From positions 8,019,218 to 8,083,217 of the forward strand of contig NC_134020.1 in the NCBI RefSeq assembly GCF_040712315.1: 64,000 nt of DNA, read 5' to 3'. How positions within the stretch are numbered: the stretch's first letter is position 1; each line of letters starts with the position of its first letter. Under the pieces are notes generated by a model. The model searched no databases, had not been told where the DNA came from, and worked only from the letters and a program-made list of their open reading frames with translations. The translations under genes and the position numbers were made by a program. Source of the stretch: Castanea sativa. Taxonomy: Eukaryota > Streptophyta > Magnoliopsida > Fagales > Fagaceae. Shown in pieces: positions 10,339-22,347 of the stretch.

Positions 10339-11300
10339 GTACGTATTCTTTAATTTAGCAAAATTAAAAATATGATATTTGAGATGTATATGTTGTAATT
10401 CATTCCTCAACTTGTTCTATTGCCGTGCTTACATCGTTGATACTTCAAATGAATGTAGCAACAACTTATCAATCGAAGAATATGGTGATTGTACAAAATT
10501 TCAAAAACTTTATGTTCAAAGAAATGTGCAACTCACACCAACATTTGTACTCAAGGAAAACTGAAGGGCATATTCAGGGACTACTACAAAGCAACAAAGG
10601 AAGAAGATACAAAAAACACTTTAAAGTTGTCTTTCAATCTCTAAGATTTTCTATGCACAATTTGGTTTTAATGGATTTGTGATTTTGGTACTAAAGACGT
10701 ATTGGAACAAAGGAAATTTTTTTGCTTTTATGCACAATTTGGTTTAAAATTGAAATAGAAAGGAATTAAACTCTTATATTTAGTTATTTGAGGATACAAC
10801 TTTACTTCAACGTTTTTTTAATATAATTTATACATAGAATATTTCGTGGAAGACATGAAATAAATGAATTGAAAAAAAAAAAAAAAAAAAGCCATAGCAA
10901 AAAGACATGGTATAGGGACATTTGCCCAATATGTGCAAATAAAAAACTGTTGGGAGTAGCTTCAAATTTCAAAACAATATGCGGCTTTGAGAGATGATAA
11001 ACTATTTGGTTATGTATTAAAAAGACTTGTGTACCCAATTGGTCCAATAGTAACACAATCAGGTAACTCGTCCAAGAATGGCTTGCTATTTGATTGGTGA
11101 AACAAGCAACCAAATGATTCTGTGCTGTATGTGTCATTTGGGAGGGTGCAACAGTGTCACACGAGCAAATGACTAAGCTATTTGTGTCATTTTTTTAATC
11201 TAGAAAAATGTATATTTTGTTGTTATTTGATGGCTGTTACAATTCTAATGTCACATCATTTGGAGGTTAATCTTATTTTTATTTATTTTTAACTAAAAAA
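10339..11300. other. Helitron interior, no clear gene
   Basis: A frame ending at 10562-10564 (text SIEEYGDCTKFQKLYVQ) could be the last RPA-like exon, but its acceptor is uncertain. A run of about 19 A lies near 10872-10890. The rest is AT-rich without motifs. Confidence 0.4.
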
Positions 11301-11340
11301 ATTGCTAGCATTCTCGTGCATCGCACAGGATAGCGAATAG
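11301..11340 (+). mobile_element. Helitron 3' terminus (hairpin plus CTRR-like end)
   Basis: A short hairpin (GTGC at 11316-11319, GCAC at 11323-11326, in a degenerate CCCGTGC...GCACGGG context) is followed about 10 bases later by AATAG and then T at 11341. Plant Helitrons end with a hairpin and CTRR, and insert between A and T. From 11341 onward the sequence is that of a copia LTR starting in mid-element (TAATCTAAAATAATGG, as at 14530), so the boundary is exact. The 5' end is not in the window, so everything from 1 to 11340 may lie inside this Helitron or in elements nested in it. Confidence 0.65.
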
Positions 11341-12614
11341 TAATCTAAAATAATGGTAACATAAATATTTGGACATTATCATATAGTTCATGAGATGCAT
11401 AGTATGTAACTTATGTGATTTAGTCACAGTAAATATAAATCACAAGTTCTTTGTAAACTCGAATTTTAGTTCGTAGTCGGTGATGAAATTGGGCATTTCA
11501 TCCGGGAATACTATAACATATCAACTAAGATAATTTGTCTTGATCATAGAAGTGGAGACTTCTAGTTGGTATCTTAATATGTTTTAAGTGTTAAGACATA
11601 TTGAAGTGGACCGTGAGATTTATTATTCTACTAGCGATCGTCAAATGAATAATAAATCTCACGATTTCTATTTACATGAACTCTCAATCCCGAGAGAATA
11701 ATGAACTTGATCATGAAGTGTAGGTTGCTTTGATATATCGAAGTGAGATCTAAAGTCACGATCAAAATCTCGCATGTTGGGCAGCCACATTTAATGTTGA
11801 AGGAACATATATTCTCAAGATGGAATTCATAATCTCTTAACCGAGATATAAAATATTCCCTTGAGATAAGTTTAATGGGTTTGGTTATTCAGAGTGTTAA
11901 GCCTAACTACTTTAGTAAAAAGTTACTAAAGTATATATTTATGAAATTGGATTTCATAAATATATGATGAATAACTTAAAGAATTAAACCGAGTACTCAA
12001 GGATTAAAATGTAGTAATCTTCAAAGTGGCAATCAACATTCATGACTTTGAATATATAATAAAGTCTTGAGATATAATTTATTAATAAGGCCTAGAGTGC
12101 AATTATATTTATATAGTCGTATTAAATATAATTAATGGTAATTTTGTGCTTGTCAAGAGTTGATAGAAAGGTCCAAAACCCATTAGAGCTAGTGTTTTAT
12201 TTGTCCTTTTTAGTCCCACTCCAAGCCACATACTAAAATCCAATTGGAATGGCCCAAAAGACTAGCCCAATTAGATAATTAGTTATATATAAGGAGAGAA
12301 ACATACATAATTTAGTAAGGTATGATAATGGTGTGTATGTGAGTGTAAGCCACTCTCTTATTCTCCCTTGAACACATACGTATAAACTGATTGAGAGACC
12401 ACACTTCTTGGGCATAAGTGGAATTGGAGTGAAGATTAAAAGTGTTTCCAAGTACTTTTAATCTTTGGTTTGAATTTCACCACACCAAGGTACGCTCTCT
12501 TGTTCTTGAATTTTGAAATTTACATAATACATGTTATCAATTGTGAATGAAGTAGATCCGTTAATTTTCAGCTGCGTATATTTTGTATGCGATACAAACT
12601 ATGTTTTTCCTACA
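11341..12614 (+). mobile_element. Copia family 2 LTR copy A (left end removed by Helitron)
   Basis: Closely similar to the solo LTR at 14436-15614 from its internal TAATCTAAAATAATGG to the end TTCCTACA. A TATATATAAGG box lies at 12284-12293. Two strong hairpins are present: arms 11612-11628/11647-11663 (17 bp, perfect) and 11933-11947/11951-11965 (15 bp, loop TGG). Its right end abuts a gypsy gag pseudogene on the minus strand, into which it was inserted. Confidence 0.85.
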
Positions 12615-13760
12615 TGAGGTGGAAACAATTGTCCGTTTTATGGCCAATTTTTTGTGGAAGTGGCAATACTCATTAAGGCTCCAAGTAGGAGGTACAAGAT
12701 TAGGCATAGGCGTAGGATCTAGAGGCTTGATGAATCCTTTGGAGGCCAGATTTTCATATGCTTGGGCGATGGTCATTCCTAGGTCGGAAAATTTTCAGTG
12801 GGCTTTCTTTGTGAAGTTCGGGTAGGCTAAGGTTTGTTAAGGTATAATATCACTTATATTTACGGTATTAGGTGCTTTAGAAGTAGTTACTTCTCCCCCA
12901 TATGTCTTCTTGATTGGAGGTTTGCTCTCACCCTTCTCCAATTGCCCATTATTGATAGCATCTTCAATCCTAGTTTCACAATCACACAATTCCCTAAAAG
13001 AACTAATAGGCAATGACAAGAGTCTACTATTATATGCCGGAACAAATTCTTGATAATCATGTTAATTTGGTCTTTCTCATTCGGCCTATTAATCATCCTA
13101 GATGTCTTTCCCTTCCACCTTGTCATATATTTGAAGAATGTCTCCCCCACTCCTTGCTTAGTGGTCTCCAAGTCCCTTAGAGTCACATCAATCATGGTGC
13201 TGAAGATGAATTGATCCACAAATAACTCCACTAGCTCGCTCCACACCTTGGTTTTGTTTGGATCTAAACTATAGTACCACCTTGATGCAGCTCTCATGAA
13301 AAGTTTGCTTCTCATCCAATCCTTTCATTTCAGCAATGCTTAGATATCTCCTAACATGTTGTTTCAAGTCTTCAGCTCCATCAAACTTTTTCGCATTAGA
13401 AATCTTGCATTTTGGAGGCAATGTAATGGGAGTTTTTGAACTTATGCCTCCCATGTTTTAGAGAAAATCATCCATCCCTTGGGCCTTGCAAAAGGCTAGT
13501 TGCATCTTCTCCATCTTTTTTTCATGGCCACGGTATCCGCGGTTGAGCTTCTCTAATTACTTGTTCCTTTCATAATTGGCCTTATCTCTTTCATCCCAAC
13601 CTTCCCTTTTCATCATCATGAATCTCCACATGTGCAGTCTTTTTGAGACTAGCCACCTCTAGCCTAATGAGACACCCCCCATTTTCTTGAGAACATCGTT
13701 TTGCTCTTACATTGCCTTAAATATCTTTTGTGCAGCCTCATCATCAATTGGAGCGGCCAT
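12615..13760 (-). pseudogene. gag: Ty3-gypsy Gag pseudogene, minus strand, cut by LTR A
   Basis: The start is ATG at 13760 (MAAPIDDEAAQKIF). Further along come KFDGAEDLKQHVRRYLSIAE, then SRWYYSLDPNKTKVW, VELFVDQFIFSTMIDVTLRD, ETTKQGVGETFFKYMTRWKG and RPNEKDQINMIIKNL. This is the core of the retrotransposon Gag family. Near the cut it reads FIKPLDPTPMPNLVPPTW and then NEYCHFHKK, the typical linker and first knuckle of plant Tat/Ogre-type Gag. At least three frameshifts and some stops separate these blocks. The pseudogene belongs to the minus-strand element whose LTR is 15980-17679. Its pol part would lie left of the window, beyond LTR A and the Helitron. Confidence 0.85.
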
Positions 13761-14435
13761 TGTTACTTGAGATGTTTTTCTTCTTGAAATACTTCTTCTT
13801 GATGTGTGTCCTAAATCTTGACCAAGCGTCTTCCGTATTACTCTTGAACCAAGATAGGAGAGGGAACGTGATTTCTTGATCTTGGTGGTGCAATGGTGCC
13901 GGAAAAGAAGTCTCATCTTTATTAAGTTTGTGTCCCAATTAAAAGATCCTTTTTTAACTAGAGATGTTCCTAGAAAGTCTTTAAATCCATCTTAATGAAG
14001 GCCCAATTACAAAAATCACTCTCTTTCCCCTCATGAACTTTGCCCCATATAGCCTTCCTTTCAAAGTCCAAAAATTTCTCGTCATTTTGGGCCTAGACAT
14101 ACAACAAAAAGGTCCAAGATTATGGAATTTTTGACTTGTAGGATGTTGGATGCTAAGTCCATAACTTGCTACCTTAAACTCAAGGTTCTTTTTTTTCAAA
14201 AGGCCTTTTGATTTGGGCTTATGATAGCAATTAAGCAATTAAGATATAACTTTTCAAGTTGTGAGAACTTCTTTTCTTTCATCCCAAATATTTTAGGGTA
14301 TGCTATAACTTTTGGGTCATCCTTTCATTTTACATCTTTTATCTTTTATTTGTCCTTTAGTATTAGGTGAACACAAGATATATGGTTGAATAAACAAGAG
14401 ATATAAAGGGTATCCTCTTTTTGATAAGATCTAGG
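13761..14435 (-). other. Leader of the minus-strand gypsy element (gag-proximal part)
   Basis: Lies between the gag start and the point where LTR B was inserted. Short open frames exist (14238-13981 minus, 13938-13744 minus), but I recognise no domain. It continues at 15620-15958 on the far side of LTR B. Confidence 0.6.
14431..14435. repeat. Target site duplication CTAGG (left copy)
   Basis: Identical to 15615-15619, flanking solo LTR B. Confidence 0.9.
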
Positions 14436-15614
14436 TGTTAGGATGTGTGCCCTTAAATCCTATTGTATGATACTATGTATGACATTATGTATTACTTAAT
14501 ATTGTAATTAATAAAGTTGTTTTATTATAATCTAAAATAATGGTAACATGAATATTGGACATTATCATACAGTCCATGAGATGCATAGTATGTGACTTAT
14601 GTGAAAAGTCACAGAAGATACAAATCACAAGTTCTTTGTAAACTTAGAATTATAGTTCGTAGTTGGTGATGAAATTGGGCATTTCATCTACGAAGACTAT
14701 AACATATTAACTAAGAAGATTTGCCTTGCTCATGGAAGCAGAGACTTCTAGTTGATATGTTGATATATTTTAAGAGTTGAGACATATTGAACTGGACCGC
14801 TGTGAGATTTATTATTCTCCTAACGACTGTCAAATGAATAATAAATCTCACGACTTCTATTTACATGAACTCTTGATCCTAAGAGAATAATGGACCTAAT
14901 CATGAAGTGTTGCTTTGATATATCAGGAGTGAGATCTAAAGTAACGATCAAAACCTCAGTATGTTGAGCAGCCACATTTAGTGTTGATGGAACATATATT
15001 CTCAAGATGGAATTCATAGTCTCTTAACAGAGATACAAAATATTCGCTTGAGATAAGTTTGATGGGTTTGGTTATTCAAAGTATTAGGCCTAACCACTTT
15101 AGTAAGGAGTTACTAAAGTATATATTTATGAAATTGGATTTCATAAATATATGATGAATAACATAGAGGATTAAACAGAATACTCAAGGATTAAGATGTA
15201 GTAATTTACAAAGTGGCGCTTACATTCATGGCTTTGTATTACTGCAAATATTTTATGAAGGAGTTATAAGGATAGCCTAATTAGATAATCAATTATATGG
15301 AGAGAAACATACAGAAATTTCATAAGAACATGAACTGGTGTGTATGTGAGTGTGAAACACTCTATTATTCTCCCGTTTGAAAAACTGATTGAGAGATCAC
15401 ACTTCTTGGGCATAAAGTGGAATTGGAGTGAAGATTAAAAGTGTTCTCGAGTACTTCGATCCTTTGTTTTGAATTTCACCGCACCAAGGTACGCTCTTTT
15501 GTTCTTGAACTCTGAAATTTGCATAGTACATGTTAACAATTGTGAATGAAGTAGATCCGTTAATTTTTTGCTGCGTATGTTTTGTATGCAATACAAACAT
15601 GTATTTAACCAACA
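14436..15614 (+). mobile_element. Copia family 2 solo LTR, copy B
   Basis: TGTTAGGATGTGTGCC to AACCAACA, 1179 bp, with a perfect 5-bp duplication and no internal region. This is the reference copy for the family: A (11341), C (29286), D (57359, minus) and E (about 61950) are its relatives. It carries both conserved hairpins (see A). A solo LTR arises by recombination between the two LTRs of a complete element. Confidence 0.93.
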
Positions 15615-15619
15615 CTAGG
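15615..15619. repeat. Target site duplication CTAGG (right copy)
   Basis: Identical to 14431-14435. Confidence 0.9.
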
Positions 15620-15958
15620 ATCTCTCTAAGTGTGGATAGGCTCCTTAAACCTAAAGGGACGATCATTAGGTCACTTACAACTAGGTGGGCCATTATTTCA
15701 ACCGAGGACCTAAGTGGACATTTATGGATTGGTGGCAAATCTTTAATGTACTCAAAGCTCGTTACTAGTAATGGCACACATTGTGAGTTAGTGGGATGAA
15801 CTTCGAAAGATTTTGGCCCAAATAGAATATACTCATCTTCCTACCCATCACCAACCGAGGTAAAGGGACAAAGGAACCAAGTGAAGTGTATACAAACAAG
15901 TATTGAACAAGCCTTTATTAAGATTAAGAAATAGGAAACATCGGAATCAAACTCTCTA
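15620..15958 (-). other. Leader of the minus-strand gypsy element (PBS-proximal part)
   Basis: Lies between the PBS and the site where LTR B was inserted. On the minus strand one frame reads SFEYIKDLPPIHKCPLRSSV and continues for about 50 residues. I do not recognise it, and it may be chance. Confidence 0.5.
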
Positions 15959-15976
15959 TCCCTAATGGAGTCGCCA
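15959..15976 (-). promoter_or_regulatory. Primer binding site of Tat/Ogre type
   Basis: On the minus strand it reads TGGCGACTCCATTAGGGA, three bases after the LTR end. The same motif, TGGCGACTCCACTAGGGA, follows the LTR at 25944-28464. Such sites are typical of plant Tat/Ogre-type gypsy elements. Confidence 0.85.
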
Positions 15977-15979
15977 TTA

Positions 15980-17679
15980 TGGGCGCAGCGCGCGTGATTT
16001 GGGGAGTACGCCTTAGCCGAGTGGACCAAGGCAGAGAAAATGAGTCGCCACCTAGTTTTATGCTCTAGGAACCATGTATATAGCGCCCTTACGTGGAAGG
16101 ATTGATCTTACTATCAAAGTATGAGTTTGGAGTTTAGGTGCGATTTTGGGAAGATGTTAGGCACCCAAAACCACCCTACCCGTGGGTTGACTTCCAATCA
16201 TTGTGTCTTACGTCTTAATCTCATTAAAGGCACGTTTAATATTGCATCTTAAACTCACATACACATGCTAGCATACATCTAAGCAAACAAGATGGCATTT
16301 CATCCCAAACCCTAAAATACATCTATCATGCTTCTCATACCAACACAAACCCTAGCATACATCTATCAAGGTAATCATCTCATCTCACCCAAGGAAAAAA
16401 CATGTATATATCAAATCAAGGCAGAAACGTAGGCATAACAAGATTAAAATAGCAGGTGGTATCATCAAAACATCCAAAGCATATCATCCAATGAAACATG
16501 TTCATATTCATCATCAAACATGTACTCAATGCATGTTCATGTAAATGCATGACTTACCTCACTTACCTTACTACACCTCAAGACCTATACATCAATGGAT
16601 GGCCATGTGGATGCATGTTCATGGTGATAAAGCAACATAAAGAAACACTAACCTAGCATTTTAAAGGCAAACAAGTAATTAAACAGAGGAACAGAGACTC
16701 AAAAACATATAAGAAGGTCAAAACAAAGGCATATTATGTAAAAGAAATAAAGAAACAGAAGCAAAAAACTTAGAGTAGGGTTTCGGGCACGAGTATGCGT
16801 TCGCATACATAGGCCTACATACGCAGGCTAGTTGAATGCGTACACATACTCCAAGCCGCATACGCATGTAGGAAGCAAGCACACGCGTACACGCCTTGAA
16901 GAACCCTAATCTCGAAAACAAGAACATAGAACATAATAGAACTTTAAAACTACAAAACTAACAACCTTGCATGCTTTAAAACAAAAAGCTACTAAACCCT
17001 AGGCTTCCTAAACAAGTTAAAACATAAACTAAGCAAAAAAAGAAGAAAAACAAAATTTTTTTTTATAAAAAAAAAAATGAAATGAAAGGAAAGGTTAGAA
17101 CTCGATACCTCAAACAAGAAGCTTTTCAAGCTTGATTTTGACCATTCTTCTCAATCAATCTATTCATAATCAAATACAAAAGTGATTAGTAATCTTAAAC
17201 TCAAAAGACTAAGACCAAAAAAGGTTCCAATCAAATGAAAATTGACTTGAGAATATTTTGTGAAAAACTTATTCACTATTTCAAGCAAATCTTAGGTTTT
17301 CCCTTAAGATTTTCTTGTGTTTTTGAAATATACTATGTAAGGTTTTATATAGTTGAAAAATGGAGGTTTGGAACGGCTCCCGAATGATGTAATATTCATT
17401 CCAAACCTCAATTTTAATGTAGAAAACTTGTCTTTCATAGCTCTCTAGAACCCTAGCTGGGTACACAAGTCCTTGCCTCGCATATGCAGTGCCAAGGGTT
17501 TCCTTGTTTATTTTCCAAAAATAAATTTATTTGCTCAAAAAAATTTATATTTTCCATTTTAACATTTCTCAATCAATTTAGAATTTGATTGGGTCCTAAA
17601 TCAACCTTAGGCCTTAGAATTTTAGTATCATTGGGGAACGAGAGCTCGAGTTGTAAAGGTACAAAATGTGGTGTCTACA
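15980..17679 (-). mobile_element. 5' LTR of a minus-strand Tat/Ogre-type gypsy element
   Basis: On the minus strand it starts TGTAGACACCACATTTTG (17679) and ends GCGCCCA (15980), 1700 bp. It is followed by a PBS and, further left, by gag. It forms a diverged inverted repeat with 18624-22765: matching blocks include the start and the CACTTACCT/AGGTAAGTG region at 16560 against 19960. Confidence 0.85.
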
Positions 17680-17684
17680 ACACC

Positions 17685-17689
17685 CCATG
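17685..17689. repeat. Target site duplication CCATG (left copy)
   Basis: Identical to 18487-18491, flanking the gypsy-like solo LTR. Confidence 0.9.
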
Positions 17690-18486
17690 TGATGCGAACC
17701 TCAATCGACACGCTTTGAGACCCAACAAAAATATTGGAATATTTAACCTGTGAAAGCTAAAAATCAGATATTTGATAGAAACCCCGACCCAACGTTTATA
17801 ATTGAAACGCGAACCAAAGGTATAAGTTGACCTTGACCCAATGATTATAAAGAATCACGAACCAAAGGTATAAAGTTTGAACGCCACAAGGAAGAATCCT
17901 TGATAAGTTCACAGCTTCTTGAAGAACCAAAAGAGAGCAAAGCCTCACCTTTTCTGAATTTTATTCAACAATATTCTAAAAACGTTTACGGACTTCGTGG
18001 CCTATTTAAGGACTCCACAAAACTTGACGTACAAGAAAATATATTCTAGAATAACTCCTAATTGATACCTTACCATATCGGGAATCAAGTTTGACCTAAA
18101 AATCATTAAATGCACCTAAAAACAAGGAAAATACCTAAAAAACGTACTAAATAATAAAACCCTAAATAAATGCCGATTTGGTCCGAAATTAGCAGATCCA
18201 AAATAGGAAAAAAATCTGCCTTGACCGATACGAGTTGGAAAGTCAATCGGCCATTAATTCATTCCATAAATCGCTCCCAATTAAGCCAGATCAGCCCTAA
18301 GTAGCTTGAATTAAATTTATTACACTTTCATCTTCCTTTGGGCCAAGCTTGGAACATCCTACGTTAGAATCACCAAATCTCTTGAATCGGCCATTAAGTG
18401 CTTCTTGGATCTTCTTGGATCTTGCTCTTGTAATAGGCCCAACCGGAACATGCAATGGATCCTTGAATGCTTGTTGATTCTCATCA
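17690..18486 (+). mobile_element. Solo LTR (gypsy-like, 797 bp)
   Basis: TGATGCGAACC to GATTCTCATCA, flanked by a perfect 5-bp duplication, with nothing between. Its last 310 bp match 1-321. Superfamily is uncertain because no internal region is seen in either copy; the length and style suggest gypsy. Confidence 0.88.
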
Positions 18487-18491
18487 CCATG
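18487..18491. repeat. Target site duplication CCATG (right copy)
   Basis: Identical to 17685-17689. Confidence 0.9.
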
Positions 18492-18623
18492 TTTTATTGT
18501 TTACTTGCATGTTTGTATTGTGTGTGTATTTGTGGACTTAAAGTTTATTAACCTACAAAATGGTTCGTCTCTTTAGGCTTTCAACTACACTTGCGAAGCA
18601 AGTATAGCCAAAAGATGGGCATT
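18492..18623. repeat. Spacer between head-to-head LTRs, with a short palindrome
   Basis: AAAGTTTATTAACC near 18541 is repeated in inverted form as GGTTAATAAACTTT near 18650, just inside the right LTR. A small inverted duplication of an LTR start is therefore present at the junction. Confidence 0.6.
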
Positions 18624-20145
18624 TGTAGACACCTCATTTTGTACAAGGTTAATAAACTTTAGTTCCCGGTCCTAATGATGAGCTTGACATGTCTACAAAA
18701 TGTAATTAAATTTATTTTGATAGTTTGGAAGTAATCACAATTCAAAAGGCTTTTATCGCTTTCAAAACGGTGCTAAAAAATGGTCTTTGCTCACCGTTTT
18801 GACCATAAATTTTGATCCACAATGAATATTTTAGTAAGGTTTCTTTTATTGGAATGTAGACATCTTAGGCTTCAATTTGAAAATAAATTTTTCCTAATTT
18901 AGATTTATATTGAGTGAGTTATGGCTGTTTGAAGATAGGCCATAAGAGTTGTCAAAATTAGGGGTTTTGGGGAAGCATGCGTATGCATGCCCCAACCATG
19001 CATCACAAGGTCATTTCCGAAGCCTATAACTTCTTTTTTTAGGGCCAAAATCCTCTCTCTTTGATGGGCCCCAGCCCCTAGACCCTTTGGAATGTCCAAA
19101 ACCCTCTAAATGAGTCTAAAAGCTCTAGGTTAAACATATAAATACAACCTTATGCCTCAAAACTAAAACCCTAGCTAGAGAGAGTTGATTTTTCACCAAA
19201 ACTTTTCTAACCTTGAATCATCTGCACTCACAGATTATGCACGTTTTTGGGTTCTTCAAAACCTCTATCTATTGGTCTTAAGGTAAAAACTATTTTCTAA
19301 TCTCTTTCAAAACCTTTTCGAAAAATATTTTCAAGAACATCTTTTTTATTTTAAGTTGTGACTACCTATGAACTATTGAATACTATGATTCCCTTGATTA
19401 TCATTCAATCTTGTTGTGTAGGCACAAAGGGGCAGGTTAAATATCAACCAAGTTGTGTCCATAAGCAAGGTGAGTCTCTCTTCATGGCTCTTCCTTAATT
19501 TGGATTTTTATAAATTGTATTCTTATTTTTATTAATTTGATTTATTTGTTATACATGCTTAGAAATATGTTTTGATTTTTTTTTTTTTTTTTTGTGTCTT
19601 ACCGTGTTTTGAATGAAGGGTTGAATTAAATATTAGAAGCATGCTAGGTTTTGTTTGATTTTTGTTTGGTTGTGCTTTAAAACTGTTTTTATAGGCATGT
19701 ATGCATGTGCATTATTTATGTATGCGCACGCATCCTCATGCCTAGAAACCCAAATTTAGGGTTCTTACTATTTTGTTTGTTTTGATTAGTTCTAATCTCA
19801 TGTATAGGTCCTGTTCAGTTTAGTCTTCACGTGTCTAGGTCTAAGGTTAGTAGAATAACATGTTTTACTTGTTTATTTGACATATTGATAATTTGGGTTT
19901 ATTTCTTAGATGAACCCATGAACATGCATTGATGTATAGGTGCTGTGATGCAGTGAGGTAAGTGAGGTAAATCATGCACAATTACATGAACATGTATTTG
20001 ATTTGGATGATGAGCATGATATGGTTGATGACATGAATATGCTTGGTTGATACTATGATGTTATGCTTAAATGTTCAAGTATGCTTGATTTAATCTCTTG
20101 ATTGATGATACTATTTTGTGATGTGCTTGCTGCCCTTGGATATAT

Positions 20146-22347
20146 TGTAATACTCAAAATCCATACCAAGGATTTAGATGCATAACCCGTCTTATAAATA
20201 ATCAAGAATTGCTATAATGGAACAGGGCGTGCTTAAATATCCACAAAGAATCAAACCATCAAGTCTTTCTTATAAAATCCGTCAAACTAAAACTTTAACA
20301 ATAAAGTCTCCAAATACAATCCCAAATAGATTCAAGAATACTAAACTCACCATCCTAAGAAAACATAATAAAATAGTTCATCAACTAACATAGCTTCAAA
20401 AGAAGTCTTCAATCTATGGCTCCAATGATCTACCACTAAAAGATATTCCACTACTCTAATCTGAAAGGGTGAAGAAAGGGGTGGGGGGGGGGGTGAGCTA
20501 AAAGCTCAATAAGAGACTACATAAACAAAACAATAATATCAATAACAAAATATAATTTTTACAAAATATTAACATATAGTTTTAACAGTAATATAATATA
20601 TTCTATAAAACCATCAAAAAGAAAATATTTAACTATAACAATGTAATGAGTAAATAAAATAGTAACCACTTTAGTTAGCCAAAATACACTAAATAGGTAA
20701 AAACAATATATTATAGTAATAAAAAATTTCCACTTATAAAGGTCAATAACAATAAAACAGTAGTTCGATATGGAATACATTAGTCAAAGAAAGACATAAA
20801 CTACTAAACACTTGGTGCGTGATTCTCATGGGAAACATTAACACTAACCTCGTAGAGGCAACACCGGCTGGCCCCAAAGAGCAAACGATAACACTAGCTC
20901 TGCGAAGACCAAACCGTATCACTACTTCGACCGAAGACCAACACTTAACCTTGCGTTGGCAAAGTTTGCAAACTGTCTAGCTGACCATTTGAAAACATTC
21001 TTACTTTATCATATTATTGTCAATACCAATCATATATCATATAATGAATACTTTCTCAAAAATATAGTTTTGAGTCATTCTTAACATACAAAAAAATAAT
21101 AAAATTCAGGTATGTATAAAGTAATGACAATGGTATAAGGTTTTGGAAACTTCGTATATATACATGTCTTGAGAGACGTCATGTTCTAAAGTCCACTTAC
21201 CTCTAGTTGCTAAACCAAGCTTCACTTCAATTGTCCAAAATGATGTCAACTAGAACCTAATTAAGGATCAAATAACTCAATAAGGGCAAGTTTTGACTAA
21301 CCGAAAAGTTCTCTTATAAAAATTTTCCTTAGCCACTGTGAAGTTTTTGCAATATTAAATCTAACATTGTTTTCTAATATACATCATGTCTATACTAGAT
21401 TTTATATAATTATAGTGTAATCCCTAATTGTACAATCTACTATAATTATATATATACCATTGAACACTGCCTATGGATATCTATATAGGCTTAACTTATA
21501 AAGATTGGTGATGCTACTCCACATATATATATTAGGATCTCTTTCAAAATCAATAAACTAATGTACATTTATATAGATACTTCCATGATAGCCTATTTTC
21601 CCATGAATCTATCAATATAATTTCTAAAACTTCCATGCGACTTTGAGATGATGAATCCTAAGTCAAAGATGTATTTAATGATTATCAGTAAGGCATATAT
21701 AGTAAGACATTTACCTCTACGGTTTTGTCCTCATGAAGCTTAGCAATTAAGGAATAGCAAGTCGTCGCTCTCAAGATAAATAAAAGAAAATTTCCTTTCA
21801 TGTGGCTAACTTAAAAAGATCCAGTAATTATACACACACACACACACACACACACACTTCTAAAATAACACTCCAACTTAGTCTAGGAAGATAATCTCAC
21901 TCCAATTAGTACTCTTAAATAAAATTAGCTATACACGTTAAGTATGTTTCCTACTTGGGCTAGAGTTTAAGACCCACTAAAACTTATCTCTTTAGTCTCC
22001 AAGAAACCCATAAAAGTTAAATATGCTTCCAAGACTTTAATTCCCAATTAACCTCAAATTAAAGGTTGTTTAGATAGGCTAGAACTCTTAAGGATTCCAA
22101 TAACACTTAAACTCCTAATCCAAATAGGTTTTAATCTCTTATCAATTTCCTTAACCGATAAGGAGACTAAAAGTTTAATATGAATAATTTACAAAAATAA
22201 CTCTCCATGTTACATCTTCTTTTATTATTATTTTTTTTTGGTAGTGATCATAATACAAAATAATATCACTTTCAAAATAATTCAAAATAATTCACCAATT
22301 CCACTCTAGAAGCAATTAAATTAAATTTAAGTGTGGTTGGCGTTAAA
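20146..22347 (+). mobile_element. Tekay/Del-like LTR inserted in the Tat/Ogre LTR
   Basis: Starts TGTAATACTCAAAATCC, typical of chromovirus (Tekay/Del) LTRs, and contains GTGAGCTAAAAGCTCA near 20493 and a GC-richer block at 20810-20980. TATAT at 20141-20145 and at 22348-22352 may be the target duplication, but this is low-complexity sequence. The expected CA end is not clear (it reads TTAAA). Homology to the host LTR resumes just to the right. No internal region, so solo. Confidence 0.55.
21832..21857. repeat. (AC)13 microsatellite
   Basis: Uninterrupted AC dinucleotides inside the Tekay/Del-like LTR. Confidence 0.98.

Noticed and set aside
12561..12825. Plus-strand frame at 12583-12825
   Set aside because: It is the shadow of the minus-strand gypsy Gag, whose text is recognisable.
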